Part shown: one piece after another, positions 1-8,250 of the stretch | Numbering within the stretch: position 1 is the first letter of the stretch | Layout: each line of letters starts with the position of its first letter | Assembly: GCF_046484155.1 (NCBI RefSeq) | Contig: NZ_JAWOBT010000119.1 | Span: forward strand, 1-27,885 | Length of the DNA: 27,885 nt | From: Alkalibacterium sp046484155 | Lineage (GTDB): Bacteria > Bacillota > Bacilli > Lactobacillales > Carnobacteriaceae_A | Direction of reading: 5' to 3' | The notes under the pieces: generated by a model | Database searches by the model: none | Told to the model about the DNA's origin: nothing | What the model saw: the letters and a program-made list of their open reading frames with translations, nothing else | Translations under genes and position numbers: made by a program

Positions 1-136
1 ATTATATCTAAATCTAAACTATGCTAAATTGATAATACCATAGTTAGTATTTAGGAAAGAAAGATATAGTTGGTAGCATATAGGAAATGAAGTCTTCCAT
101 TCGGGAATAAAATAATCTGTTTGAAGGAAAGTATAC
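1..136. other. AT-rich intergenic left edge, no gene seen
   Basis: I see no open frame with a ribosome binding site here. A 7-bp inverted repeat (AACTATG at 17-23, CATAGTT at 39-45) is present but lacks a following T-run. The gene to the left is outside the window. The 52-bp repeat array starts immediately to the right. Confidence 0.5.
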
Positions 137-495
137 GTCAAGGGCGTGCAATCAGCCTAAGCGTGTCCTTCGCAGAGAGCAAGCATTCACAAAGGTCACG
201 CAATCCGCTCAGGCGTGCCCTTCGCAGAGAGCAAGCACCCATGAAGGGAACTCAATCAGCCTAAGCATGCCCTTCACAAAGAGCAAGCACCCGCGAAGGT
301 CACGCAATCCGCTCAGGCATGCCCTTCGCAGAGAGTAAGCACAAACGAAGGTAACGCAATACGCTCAGGCGTGCCCTTCACAAAGAGCAAGCATTCACAA
401 AGGTCACGCAATCCGCTCAGGCGTGCCCTTCGCAGAGAGCAAGCACCCGCGAAGGTAACGCAATCAGTCTAAGCGTGACCTTTACAAAAAAAGAG
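137..495. repeat. Array A: 52-bp tandem hairpin repeats, six full units plus partial ends
   Basis: Unit starts fall at 161, 213, 265, 317, 369 and 421, an exact 52-bp period. A degenerate half unit precedes them (137-160) and a decaying one follows (473-495). Each unit is a 13-nt left arm (consensus gcgtgcccttcgc), a 15-nt linker (agagagcaagcaccc), a 13-nt right arm (gcgaaggtcacgc) and an 11-nt spacer that alternates mainly between aatccgctcag and aatcagcctaa. The arms are nearly reverse complementary, with one mismatch in 13 at consensus. A 52-nt period is not a multiple of three and no frame stays open, so this is noncoding. Arms, period and geometry match array B at the right edge. Function is unknown. 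The array is 3' bounded by a terminator at 540-570. Confidence 0.93.
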
Positions 496-539
496 TATGT
501 ATTATTATCTATATTATGAACAAACAAGAATCATGATGT

Positions 540-570
540 AGCAATCGCTCGACGATTGCTTCCCCTTTTT
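540..570 (+). terminator. Rho-independent terminator downstream of array A
   Basis: A perfect 8-bp stem (AGCAATCG at 540-547, CGATTGCT at 553-560) has a 5-nt loop and is followed by a C/T tract ending in TTTTT. It is oriented on the plus strand, so it would end a transcript that crosses array A from the left. Confidence 0.75.
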
Positions 571-638
571 ATTGAATGAATGCAAAATAATTCGGCTTGT
601 TTAAATGTGTCAGTTCTTAATTATCATAAAAGTCATTC

Positions 639-664
639 AGTCTCTCAAGAATCAGTGTTATAAT
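639..664 (+). promoter_or_regulatory. Promoter of the DUF1846 gene
   Basis: A consensus -10 TATAAT at 659-664 carries an extended TG at 656-657. The -35 is weak, the best hexamer being TTCAGT about 17 nt upstream (636-641). The gene starts 35 nt downstream of the -10. Confidence 0.65.
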
Positions 665-698
665 AGTAGAGATTGAAAAAGGAAACAGGAGGACGGTT

Positions 699-2207
699 AT
701 GTATAAAGTTGGTTTTGATACAGAAAAATATTTAAAAGAACAGTCTGCCTATATATTGGAACGGGTAGAAAATAGCGAAAAACTGTACTTGGAATTTGGC
801 GGTAAGTTGATCGGTGACAAACATGCTAAACGTGTCCTACCGGGTTTTGATGAAGATGCAAAAATGAAATTACTGGCAACTTTAAAAGATAAAGCGGAAA
901 TAATCATATGTGTCTATGCTGGAGATATCGAACGTAATAAAGTGCGTGGTGACTATGGTATCACGTATGATCGTGATGTTTTACGTTTGATCGATGAATA
1001 CAGGGCATATGGTATCCCGGTCAACAGTGTCTTGATTACACGATACCAGGAACAGCCTAATGTAAAGATATTCATGTCTAAACTAGAACGCAGTGGGATA
1101 AACGTGCATACGCACCATACTATTGAAGGTTATCCGACAAATGTGGATGCGATCCTCGGCGAAGAAGGGTTTGCCAAAAATGACTATATTGAAACAACAA
1201 AACCTTTAGTAGTCGTTACGGCTCCAGGCGCTGGCAGCGGTAAATTGGCTACGTGCTTGAACCAGCTTTATCATGAGTATGCTCACGGAAATAAAGCCAG
1301 CTACGCAAAATTTGAAACCTTTCCTGTTTGGAACATGCCTATCAAGCACCCGGTCAATATCGCTTATGAAGCAGCGACGGTCGATCTGAAAGATGTAAAC
1401 ATGATGGATAATTATCATTTTGAAGCTTATGGAGAAGTGGCTGTCAACTATAACCGCGATGTTGAAATGTTTCCGGTAATCAAACGGATCATTGAAAAAA
1501 TAACGGGCAAACCATCTGTCTACAAATCACCGACTGACATGGGAGTCAATCGATTGAAATCAGGAATCATAGATGAAGAGGTTGTAGTGAAAGCAGCAAA
1601 CGAAGAAATTATTCGTCGGGCGTTTTCGGTAGAAAATGATTTCAAAAAAGGCTTGGCAGACGAAGATACGTTGCGCCGGATTCAATTGATCCTGGAAGAA
1701 TCTGACCTGAAAAAGAAAGACCGTACGACTGTAAGGTTTGCACGTTCGTATGCAAAAGAAGTAGAAGGGTATATGGATGATTCGAATTTACAAGCAGTCA
1801 TTGCGATCGAGTTGAATAATGGTGAAATCATCACAGGCCGTACATCCAAACTAATGGATGCCTCAGCAGCAGCGGTGTTAAATGCGATAAAATCATTGGC
1901 CAATATAGCTGATGAAATCGACTTGCTGACACCTATGATTTTAGAGACGATTCAACACTTGAAAACAGATCAGCTGAATAGTAAAGTACCAACTCTATCA
2001 GCTAACGAACTGCTCATTGCTTTAGCTATAAGTGCCGTGACCAATCCGACGGCCCATCTTGCTTACGAACAATTGACCCATTTGAAAGATGCTCAAGCCC
2101 ATTCAACGGTCATCATGAATCATGAAAATGAGCAAACCCTGAAAATGCTTGGGATGGATATTACAAACGATCCGGTTTATGCAACTGGGAATTTATATTA
2201 TAATTAA
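699..2207 (+). CDS. DUF1846 (UPF0371) family protein
   Basis: This 502-residue cytosolic protein has the length and sequence character of the DUF1846/UPF0371 family, common in Firmicutes. The family has no settled biochemical function. A glycine-rich stretch TAPGAGSGKLATC near residue 175 resembles a nucleotide-binding loop and is the most recognisable motif. No signal peptide or membrane segment is visible. The ATG is preceded by AGGAGG at a good distance (aggaggacggttATG) and by an extended -10 promoter. The diaminopimelate dehydrogenase gene follows after 52 nt, so the two could be cotranscribed, although a small 6-bp hairpin lies between them. Family assignment is from sequence recognition; function is not inferred. 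Confidence 0.88.
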   Translation: MYKVGFDTEKYLKEQSAYILERVENSEKLYLEFGGKLIGDKHAKRVLPGFDEDAKMKLLATLKDKAEIIICVYAGDIERNKVRGDYGITYDRDVLRLIDEYRAYGIPVNSVLITRYQEQPNVKIFMSKLERSGINVHTHHTIEGYPTNVDAILGEEGFAKNDYIETTKPLVVVTAPGAGSGKLATCLNQLYHEYAHGNKASYAKFETFPVWNMPIKHPVNIAYEAATVDLKDVNMMDNYHFEAYGEVAVNYNRDVEMFPVIKRIIEKITGKPSVYKSPTDMGVNRLKSGIIDEEVVVKAANEEIIRRAFSVENDFKKGLADEDTLRRIQLILEESDLKKKDRTTVRFARSYAKEVEGYMDDSNLQAVIAIELNNGEIITGRTSKLMDASAAAVLNAIKSLANIADEIDLLTPMILETIQHLKTDQLNSKVPTLSANELLIALAISAVTNPTAHLAYEQLTHLKDAQAHSTVIMNHENEQTLKMLGMDITNDPVYATGNLYYN

Positions 2208-2214
2208 TATCAGG

Positions 2215-2230
2215 ATTATCGAGGGATAAT
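2215..2230. other. Small perfect hairpin between DUF1846 gene and ddh
   Basis: ATTATC (2215-2220), loop gagg, GATAAT (2225-2230). No T-run follows, so it is a weak terminator at best. It may only modulate readthrough or mRNA stability ahead of ddh. Confidence 0.35.
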
Positions 2231-2259
2231 TACAAATCAAACAGAAAGAGAGTGATTCG

Positions 2260-3234
2260 ATGGACACAACAAAAATTGGAATAGTCGGCTATGGCAATTT
2301 AGGCAGAGGGGTCGAAACAGGACTGAAGAATTCAGCTGATTTAGAACTGGTAGGTATCTTTTCCAGACGTCAGCCTGAGCAGTTAGACACCTCTTCACCA
2401 GCGTATCATATGGATGAACTGGCTGCATTTAAAGACAAAATCGATGTCTTGATATTATGTGGCGGTTCACAGAAGGACATACCCGTTCAAGCGCCGGAGC
2501 TGGCAAAGGCTTTTAACACCGTTGACACCTATGACAATCACAATGAAATTCCGAATCATTTCAATAAACTTGATAAGATAGCTAAAGAAAATAATACGGT
2601 CGCTGTTCTTTCAACAGGTTGGGATCCAGGCTTGTTTTCACTCAATCGTCTGTTCGCTGAATCAATATTACCCAAAGGTGAGACGTACACTTTTTGGGGT
2701 CCAGGTTTAAGCCAGGGACATAGTGATGCAGTCAGACGTGTTACAGGCGTTAAAAATGCTGTACAATATACCGTGCCTAAAGAAGAACTGGTTGATGCAG
2801 TTAAAAATAAAAAAGCAGTCGACTATAACAAGTTATCTGCCCATAAACGCGTCGTTTATCTTGTTTTGGAAGAGGGCGCAGATGAAAGCAAGATAAAAGA
2901 AACGATCGTCACGATGCCTGATTATTTTGAAGGTTATCAAACAGAAATCAACGTGATCGATCAAGCAGTATTTGATAAAGAACATGGCGGTATGCCTCAT
3001 GGAGGAACGGTTATGAGACAAGGAAAAACGTCAGAGTCAGACACTGCTATCTATCAGTTTAGTCTGGATCTGGATTCAAATCCAGAATTCACTGCTGCCG
3101 TGGCTATTGCTTATGCACGTGCCGCCGGTAAGTTAGCTCGCGAAAAACAATTCGGAGCTAAAACAGTCTTTGATATCGCTCCGTCATATCTTTCACCAAA
3201 AAGCGCTGAAGATTTAAGAAAAGAATTGCTCTAA
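2260..3234 (+). CDS. ddh: meso-diaminopimelate D-dehydrogenase
   Basis: The product is predicted to interconvert L-2-amino-6-oxopimelate (tetrahydrodipicolinate) plus ammonia and NADPH with meso-diaminopimelate. This is the one-step dehydrogenase branch of the lysine and cell-wall precursor pathway. The 324 residues match the usual family length. The N-terminus has a Rossmann motif, GYGNLGRG at residues 10-17, and the middle contains STGWDPGLFSLNR and WGPGLSQGHSDAVRR, which are characteristic of Ddh. The ATG follows AGAGAG at a normal spacing. It shares direction with the upstream DUF1846 gene and ends in a convergent terminator with the RNase HI-like gene. No other lysine pathway gene is nearby, so it stands alone here. 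Confidence 0.95.
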   Translation: MDTTKIGIVGYGNLGRGVETGLKNSADLELVGIFSRRQPEQLDTSSPAYHMDELAAFKDKIDVLILCGGSQKDIPVQAPELAKAFNTVDTYDNHNEIPNHFNKLDKIAKENNTVAVLSTGWDPGLFSLNRLFAESILPKGETYTFWGPGLSQGHSDAVRRVTGVKNAVQYTVPKEELVDAVKNKKAVDYNKLSAHKRVVYLVLEEGADESKIKETIVTMPDYFEGYQTEINVIDQAVFDKEHGGMPHGGTVMRQGKTSESDTAIYQFSLDLDSNPEFTAAVAIAYARAAGKLAREKQFGAKTVFDIAPSYLSPKSAEDLRKELL

Positions 3235-3235
3235 G

Positions 3236-3286
3236 ACAAAAAAAGTAGAAAGCGAAGAGGAAAACTTCTTCACTTTCTACTTTTTC
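3236..3286. terminator. Convergent (bidirectional) terminator between ddh and the RNase HI-like gene
   Basis: A long stem is formed by aaaaagtagaaagcgaag (left) and cttcactttctacttttt (right) with a loop near 3258-3264. A-rich and T-rich flanks allow it to work on both strands. The stop codon of the minus-strand RNase HI-like gene lies inside the stem. Confidence 0.85.
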
Positions 3287-3680
3287 TTTGTTTAGCCAAA
3301 GCCTGTTTGGCCAGGTTATCGGCACCTTTATTTTCTTTTTCAGGAATCCATTTGATCTCGTAAAAAGACAAAGCAGCAAGGGACTGCATGATCGATTGAA
3401 ATGTCTCTAAGTAAAGGCTATTTTTGATGTGGTTTTTTTTGATTGCTTCGGCAACGAGTTGACTGTCTGTATGAAATATCGTCCATTCGTCGGTCCGTTG
3501 TTGTTCAATAGGCCAATTGACGGCATGAGAGAAAGCCAGCAGTTCTGCGAGATGGTTATCTTCCATCGATGAGAGAGGGATGGCTAATTGTTCATAAAGA
3601 TTTTCTCCAACGATCACAAGCCCTGCCCCTGCTATTTTTTCTTTTGGCGATACTGCCGCATCACTATAGATTTTTAACAT
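3270..3680 (-). CDS. RNase HI-like protein (RVT_3-type, YpdQ-like)
   Basis: The product is a predicted 136-residue RNase H-fold protein. The four acidic positions of the catalytic site are all present: D7 in KIYSDAAV, E46 in HLAELLAF, D72 in FHTDSQLV and D121 in GADNLAKQA. It should therefore be able to cut RNA in RNA-DNA hybrids, although the real substrate of this short subfamily is less certain than for classical RnhA. I place the start at the ATG at 3680, because GGAG lies 9 nt upstream of it; the ATG at 3686 is the alternative. An upstream in-frame ATG at 3722 lies in the csp terminator and is unlikely. It lies downstream of the cold-shock gene on the same strand, separated by that gene's terminator. 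Confidence 0.85.
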   Translation of the reverse strand: MLKIYSDAAVSPKEKIAGAGLVIVGENLYEQLAIPLSSMEDNHLAELLAFSHAVNWPIEQQRTDEWTIFHTDSQLVAEAIKKNHIKNSLYLETFQSIMQSLAALSFYEIKWIPEKENKGADNLAKQALAKQRKSRK

Positions 3681-3704
3681 CTTCATCCGCTCCATAAAAT
3701 AAAT

Positions 3705-3737
3705 AGAAAAAGCCAGTCTCAAACGAGAGCTGACTTT
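3705..3737 (-). terminator. Terminator of the cold-shock gene
   Basis: Read on the minus strand, aaagtcagctctc, loop gttt, then gagactggctttttct gives a stem with two small mismatches followed by a T-run. It separates the cold-shock gene from the RNase HI-like gene. Confidence 0.75.
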
Positions 3738-3745
3738 GCCATTTA

Positions 3746-3967
3746 TTAGATATCTTCATTAGTCGTTTCGACGACACTGACATTTGTAGCTTGAGGACCG
3801 CGTGATCCCTCCACTATTTCAAACTCGACTGTTTGGCCTTCATTTAAAGCTTTATATCCATCCATGTTGATACCTGTGAAATGAACAAAAACATCATCTT
3901 CATCGTTATATTCCAAAAAACCGTAGCCTTTTTGATTGTTAAACCATTTAACAGTACCTGTAGTCAT
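3746..3967 (-). CDS. csp: Cold-shock protein (CspA family)
   Basis: This 73-residue single OB-fold protein binds single-stranded RNA and DNA and acts as an RNA chaperone. The RNP1 motif KGYGFLEY and the RNP2 motif VFVHF are intact, and the N-terminus GTVKWFNNQKGYGF is canonical. Its length is slightly above the usual 65-70 residues because of a short tail, VVETTNEDI. The start ATG is preceded by a GGGGG ribosome site 7 nt upstream. A near-consensus promoter gives a leader of only about 40 nt, shorter than the long thermosensing leaders of some E. coli csp genes. The gene is divergent from the ABC-F gene. Confidence 0.96.
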   Translation of the reverse strand: MTTGTVKWFNNQKGYGFLEYNDEDDVFVHFTGINMDGYKALNEGQTVEFEIVEGSRGPQATNVSVVETTNEDI

Positions 3968-4014
3968 CGTTTTACCCCCTAATGATTCCTTAAGTATAGT
4001 TATCTAACGCTTTC

Positions 4015-4043
4015 AGTATAAAGGATAACGATTTCATAGTCAA
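4015..4043 (-). promoter_or_regulatory. Promoter of csp
   Basis: On the minus strand, -35 TTGACT (4043-4038) and -10 TATACT (4020-4015) are separated by exactly 17 nt. This is one of the strongest promoters in the window, which fits a highly expressed cold-shock gene. Confidence 0.85.
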
Positions 4044-4088
4044 TCATAGAGGATAAACGAAATTTAAGTTAAAAAGCAGTACCGAGTG

Positions 4089-4097
4089 TGCTAGAAT
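4089..4097 (+). promoter_or_regulatory. Extended -10 promoter of the ABC-F gene
   Basis: TGC followed by TAGAAT (4092-4097) forms an extended -10 element 34 nt before the ABC-F start. No good -35 is visible at 17 nt (TTAAAA). The call rests on the extended -10 and its position. Confidence 0.45.
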
Positions 4098-4130
4098 GAG
4101 TAAGAATCTAATGTTGAGGAGCAATTATTT

Positions 4131-6026
4131 ATGAAAGAATGGAAAATCGAACATTTAACACATTCATATGGCATGAAAACCTTGTTTGACGACGTATCCT
4201 ATTCGATAAAAGAAAAGCGAAGAATCGGATTGATCGGCGTTAACGGTACAGGAAAAACGACCTTCTTACGCATCGTTGCGGGAGAGTTGAAACCGGATGT
4301 GGGAGACATATCAAAACCGGGTGAGTATGAAATAAGCTATCTCAGTCAAAAAAATCAGTTGGATACGAATAAAAGTATTTTTGATGTTGTATTTGATGGG
4401 GATTCTCCCATGATAAAAGCAGCTAAAAACTACGAAGAAGTTTTGATGAAATTGACCAAAGAACCGACAAATCCAGTCGTTCAGCAAGCCTTCACTGAAG
4501 CAGAGAAAAGAATGAATCAGGAAGATGCGTGGAATGTCAACGCACGGGCCGATGCGATATTAAACAAACTGGGATTAGAAGACAGCGATAAAATAGTAGG
4601 GGACTTATCTGGTGGACAGCAAAAAAGAGCGGCATTAGCGCAGGTGCTTATTCAAGAACCGGATTTACTAATTCTTGATGAACCTACCAACCATCTCGAT
4701 TTTCAGATGATCGAATGGTTAGAGGGATATCTAGCTAGCTACCGTGGATCACTCCTGATGGTTACGCATGACCGATACTTTTTAGACCGCGTTGCAAATG
4801 AAATTGTTGAACTTGATAATGGGAAAATGGAACAGTATCCTGGAAATTATCAGCAGTACATCGCACTGAAAGCTGAAAAAGAAACAACAGAACAGCAGAT
4901 CGCCCATAAACAGAAACAGTTATACAAACAGGAACTGGCGTGGATGCGTGAAGGTGTAAAAGCGCGAGGGACGAAACAAGAAGCACGAAAAAGTCGCTTT
5001 TCTCAGCTAGAAGAAAAAGTTAAGGGACATGAAGATAAATCAGAATTAGAATTACAGTTATCAGGGACTCGTTTAGGCAAAAAGGTCCTGGAATTGGAAA
5101 ATGCCTCAAAAAAATTGGATGAGACAGTTATTTTGGATCAGTTCAACTTACTGATCCAACAAACTGATAGAATAGGTATCACTGGCGTAAATGGTGCAGG
5201 AAAAACAACATTTTTAAACATTCTAGCAGGTGAAGAACGACTAGATGATGGTCTGTTTATTATTGGTGAAACTGTCAAAATCGGATATTATAAACAATTG
5301 ACTGAAGAATTCGATGAAGATAAACGGGTGATCACTTACTTGAGAGAGATTGCGGAAGAAGTAAACCTTTCAGACGGCTCTTCTATTAGTGTGTCACAGT
5401 TGCTCGAACGCTTTCTGTTTAAACGTTCAATGCATGGGTCGCCAATCAATAAATTATCGGGTGGAGAAAAACGTCGCTTGTATTTACTCAAAATACTGAT
5501 GCAGCAACCCAATGTCTTGCTCTTGGATGAACCAACGAACGACTTGGATGTTCAGACATTGACTATATTGGAAGAGTTTATCGGTCAGTTCAATGGTGCC
5601 GTTATTGCTGTTTCCCATGATCGCTATTTTATCGATAAGATTGCTAATAAGCTACTTGTATTTAAAGGCGAAGGAGAAATTGAAGAAAGTTATGCCACGT
5701 TATCTGAATATTTGGAACTGAATGATCAGACTAAGAAAGAAAAAAAAAGAAAACCTCAAAAAAATGGTGAGAAACCAAAAGAAAATAGGCAAGAAAAGAA
5801 AGAAAAAGCAGCACCCACATATATGGAAAAGAAAGAATGGGAAACAATAGAATCCGAAATTGAAGCATTGGAATTAGAACTTGAAAAAGTGCAATCTGAA
5901 ATTGGAAATGCTGGCATTGATCATGTGAAATTAGCCGGATTAACGGATAAACAAACTGAATTAAATCATCAGCTGGAAGAAAAGTATAGCCGCTGGGAAT
6001 ATTTAGCCAGCTTGAATAAGGAGTGA
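4131..6026 (+). CDS. uup: ABC-F family ATPase, Uup/YfmR type
   Basis: The 631 residues carry two ABC ATPase domains and no membrane segment, as in translation-associated ABC-F proteins. Domain 1 has Walker A GVNGTGKTT (36-44), signature LSGGQQKRAALAQ and Walker B LLILDEPTNHLD. Domain 2 has GVNGAGKTT, LSGGEKRRLYLLK and VLLLDEPTNDLD. A charged linker rich in Lys/Glu and a C-terminal coiled coil (last 80 residues) place it in the Uup/YfmR subgroup rather than EttA. Members act at the ribosomal E site and help resolve stalled translation; that role is from family knowledge. The ATG follows GAGGAG. thyA starts 6 nt after its stop, so the two are probably cotranscribed. Confidence 0.9.
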   Translation: MKEWKIEHLTHSYGMKTLFDDVSYSIKEKRRIGLIGVNGTGKTTFLRIVAGELKPDVGDISKPGEYEISYLSQKNQLDTNKSIFDVVFDGDSPMIKAAKNYEEVLMKLTKEPTNPVVQQAFTEAEKRMNQEDAWNVNARADAILNKLGLEDSDKIVGDLSGGQQKRAALAQVLIQEPDLLILDEPTNHLDFQMIEWLEGYLASYRGSLLMVTHDRYFLDRVANEIVELDNGKMEQYPGNYQQYIALKAEKETTEQQIAHKQKQLYKQELAWMREGVKARGTKQEARKSRFSQLEEKVKGHEDKSELELQLSGTRLGKKVLELENASKKLDETVILDQFNLLIQQTDRIGITGVNGAGKTTFLNILAGEERLDDGLFIIGETVKIGYYKQLTEEFDEDKRVITYLREIAEEVNLSDGSSISVSQLLERFLFKRSMHGSPINKLSGGEKRRLYLLKILMQQPNVLLLDEPTNDLDVQTLTILEEFIGQFNGAVIAVSHDRYFIDKIANKLLVFKGEGEIEESYATLSEYLELNDQTKKEKKRKPQKNGEKPKENRQEKKEKAAPTYMEKKEWETIESEIEALELELEKVQSEIGNAGIDHVKLAGLTDKQTELNHQLEEKYSRWEYLASLNKE

Positions 6027-6032
6027 AGCAAA

Positions 6033-6977
6033 ATGGAAAAAGAATATCTCGATTTAGCTAAACGTATTTTAGATGAAGGCACTGAAAAACAAGATAGAAC
6101 TGGCACAGGAACAAAATCAGTTTTTGGTCACCAGATGCGTTTTGATTTACAAAAAGGATTTCCCTTGCTAACGACTAAACGTGTCTATTTCAAGCTGATC
6201 AAAAGTGAACTCTTGTGGTTCTTAAAAGGAGATACCAATATCCGGTTTTTATTAGAGAATAATAATCACATTTGGGACGAATGGGCCTTTGAAACATATG
6301 TTAAGAGTGAAGATTATAAAGGTCCTGATATGACGAACTTTGGTTTACGTTCACAAGAAGATGAGGACTTTAAAGAAGAATATAGCAAACAAATGGCTGC
6401 ATTCAGAGAGAAAGTACTAGAAGATGATGCATTTGCTGAACAATATGGTTCACTCGGGAATGTTTATGGCGCACAGTGGCGTGCTTGGCAAAAGAAAGAT
6501 GGCGGATTTATCGATCAAATCAAGAATGTGATTGAGTCGATTAAAACGAACCCTGATTCTAGACGTCATATTGTCTCAGCCTGGAATCCGGAAGAAATCC
6601 CGACGATGGCACTACCGCCTTGTCATACGTTATTCCAATTTTATGTGGATGGCAATAAACTCAGCTGTCAACTCTATCAACGGAGTGGAGACGTCTTTTT
6701 GGGTGTACCTTTCAACATAGCAAGCTACGCGTTGCTTACACATCTCGTGGCTCAAGAAACGGGTCTGGAAGTGGGAGATTTTGTACACACTTTAGGGGAT
6801 GCGCATTTATATTTGAATCACATGGATCAAATCAACCAACAGCTCTCAAGAGAACCAAGACCATTTCCAAGTATTAAATTAAACAAAGATAAGAGCATAT
6901 TTGATTTCGGAATGGATGACATTGAAATCATTGATTATCATCCGCATAAAGGAATAAAAGCACCTATAGCAGTCTGA
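6033..6977 (+). CDS. thyA: Thymidylate synthase
   Basis: ThyA methylates dUMP to dTMP using 5,10-methylenetetrahydrofolate, leaving dihydrofolate. The 314-residue length with a roughly 50-residue insert (KGPDMTNFGLRSQEDEDF region) is the long form known from Lactobacillus casei. The catalytic cysteine sits in PPCHTLFQFYV, the phosphate-binding arginines in DSRRHIVSAWNP, and QLYQRSGDVFLGVPFN is the standard substrate-binding stretch. Its ribosome site AAGGAG overlaps the end of the ABC-F gene. The partner dihydrofolate reductase lies 66 nt downstream, so the two steps of the thymidylate cycle are linked in one transcript. Confidence 0.97.
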   Translation: MEKEYLDLAKRILDEGTEKQDRTGTGTKSVFGHQMRFDLQKGFPLLTTKRVYFKLIKSELLWFLKGDTNIRFLLENNNHIWDEWAFETYVKSEDYKGPDMTNFGLRSQEDEDFKEEYSKQMAAFREKVLEDDAFAEQYGSLGNVYGAQWRAWQKKDGGFIDQIKNVIESIKTNPDSRRHIVSAWNPEEIPTMALPPCHTLFQFYVDGNKLSCQLYQRSGDVFLGVPFNIASYALLTHLVAQETGLEVGDFVHTLGDAHLYLNHMDQINQQLSREPRPFPSIKLNKDKSIFDFGMDDIEIIDYHPHKGIKAPIAV

Positions 6978-7043
6978 AAACTAAACTAATTGTTATATGC
7001 AAATGAGTGGTTTCGTATAACAACTATCGAAAGGGGTGCTTCT

Positions 7044-7532
7044 ATGATAACGTTTGTCTGGGCAGAAGATGAAAATGGATTGATTGGTGAAAAGGGTGAA
7101 TTGCCGTGGCATCTACCGGCAGACATGCAGTTTTTTAAGCGTGTGACATTAACCGGAGACGTCGTGATGGGCAGGAAAACATTGGAAAGCATACCGAATC
7201 CGCCTTTGAAAAAGAGAGATAATTTTGTGTTAACATCGAACGAAAATTTTTCTTTAAAAGGTGTCACCGTGTGTCATTCCAAGCAAGAGGTTTTAGAAAA
7301 AACTAAAGAAGCCGAAAAACCTCTGCACGTCATCGGAGGGGTATCATTATTTGAACTATTCAAAGAAGATGTCGATATGTTATATCGCACAGTTATCCAT
7401 GAATCGTTTGCGGGTGACACGTACATGCCACCGATCGACTATACCAAGTTCGAATTGATAGAAGAGAAAAAAGGTCACGTCGACGAAAAGAATAAATACC
7501 CGCATACATTTCAAATTTTTAAAAGAAAATAA
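7044..7532 (+). CDS. dfrA: Dihydrofolate reductase
   Basis: The enzyme reduces dihydrofolate to tetrahydrofolate with NADPH and so recycles the product of ThyA. I start it at 7044, giving 162 residues beginning MITFVWAED, because AAGGGG lies just upstream and homologues begin here. An in-frame ATG at 6990 would add 18 residues without family similarity. LPWHLPADMQFFKRVT carries the active-site acid, GDVVMGRKTLESIP the NADPH contact, and VIGGVSLFELF the cofactor loop. The position equivalent to Staphylococcus aureus F98, a trimethoprim-resistance site, is Phe (wild type). The gene ends at a strong hairpin facing trhA. Confidence 0.95.
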   Translation: MITFVWAEDENGLIGEKGELPWHLPADMQFFKRVTLTGDVVMGRKTLESIPNPPLKKRDNFVLTSNENFSLKGVTVCHSKQEVLEKTKEAEKPLHVIGGVSLFELFKEDVDMLYRTVIHESFAGDTYMPPIDYTKFELIEEKKGHVDEKNKYPHTFQIFKRK

Positions 7533-7580
7533 AAAGCTGCTTGAATGAGTCCGTTAGACTCATTCAAGCAGCTTAATGTT
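7531..7580. terminator. Convergent terminator between dfrA and trhA, 17-bp perfect stem
   Basis: AAGCTGCTTGAATGAGT (7534-7550) and its exact reverse complement (7558-7574) flank a 7-nt loop. On the minus strand it is followed by a T-run of TTTTT then TTTT, ideal for ending trhA. On the plus strand the following sequence, aatgttattt, is a weak T-tract, so termination of dfrA may be less complete. Confidence 0.9.
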
Positions 7581-7593
7581 ATTTGATTTAGTT

Positions 7594-8250
7594 TTAAGTG
7601 TAGAGATAAATGGAAAAGAACATACAAATGGTTCCGGTTAAAACAAACAAATGCCAGACAACGTGCATATATTTAACATGTTTTAATCGATAGAACAGAG
7701 CACCAACAGTGAATGAAAGACCACCAGCTAATAGCCAAATGAAGCCTTGTGTACCTAATCCCTGATACAGGTTGTGTATGAAGAATATTGAAATCCATCC
7801 CATCGCGATGTAAAGCCAGACAGACAACCCTTGAAATTTTTTGAACCAGACGGCTTTATAAAGGACACCTAGAAACGCAATCGTCCAGATCAGTGTGGTT
7901 AAGAAGATCCCCAAGTTGCCACCAATGGTGATAAGCGTATAGGGAGTATACGTACCCGCTATCAACAGGAAGATGCTGCTGTGATCAATTATTTGAAAGA
8001 CTTGTTTTGCTTTTGTAAAGGCTAAGCTGTGATAAAGGGTGCTGGACAGGTAGAGTAAAATGAGTGAGACACCGTAAATAGTATATGACGTTAATTCTAC
8101 TAAACCGCCCATTTCTAGTCCTTTTTGAATGAGAAAGACTAAAGCAACGATGCTTAATATGACGCCGATACCATGAGTGACTGCATTTAATACTTCATTG
8201 ACTATCATGTATCTCCTGCTAAATGTTGGCGTTTTTATTTGATCTGGCAT
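7594..8250 (-). CDS. trhA: Hemolysin III / TrhA family membrane protein
   Basis: This 218-residue protein is very hydrophobic, with about seven predicted transmembrane helices, and belongs to the HlyIII/PAQR-like family. Conserved family positions are visible: the first His in NAVTHGIG, SSTLYH, IDHSSIFLLIAGTYTP and the late His residues in HVVWHLF. These polar residues cluster to bind a metal in the superfamily. Bacillus YqfA/TrhA has been linked to membrane energetics and fluidity; the hemolysin name is historical. The ATG at 8250 follows a full AAGGAGG. It is a single-gene unit, convergent with dfrA and divergent from ypmS. Confidence 0.9.
   Translation of the reverse strand: MPDQIKTPTFSRRYMIVNEVLNAVTHGIGVILSIVALVFLIQKGLEMGGLVELTSYTIYGVSLILLYLSSTLYHSLAFTKAKQVFQIIDHSSIFLLIAGTYTPYTLITIGGNLGIFLTTLIWTIAFLGVLYKAVWFKKFQGLSVWLYIAMGWISIFFIHNLYQGLGTQGFIWLLAGGLSFTVGALFYRLKHVKYMHVVWHLFVLTGTICMFFSIYLYT

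Noticed and set aside
137..495. CRISPR array
   Set aside because: The whole 52-bp unit repeats, including the part that would be the spacer; there are no unique spacers, the unit repeats are imperfect and no cas gene is near. The same applies to 27701-27885.
137..495. Repeat-containing coding region
   Set aside because: A 52-nt period shifts the frame every unit and stops occur in all frames; no ribosome site precedes it.
6990..7043. Longer DHFR start at 6990
   Set aside because: The added 18 residues do not fit the family, and AAGGGG directly precedes the ATG at 7044.
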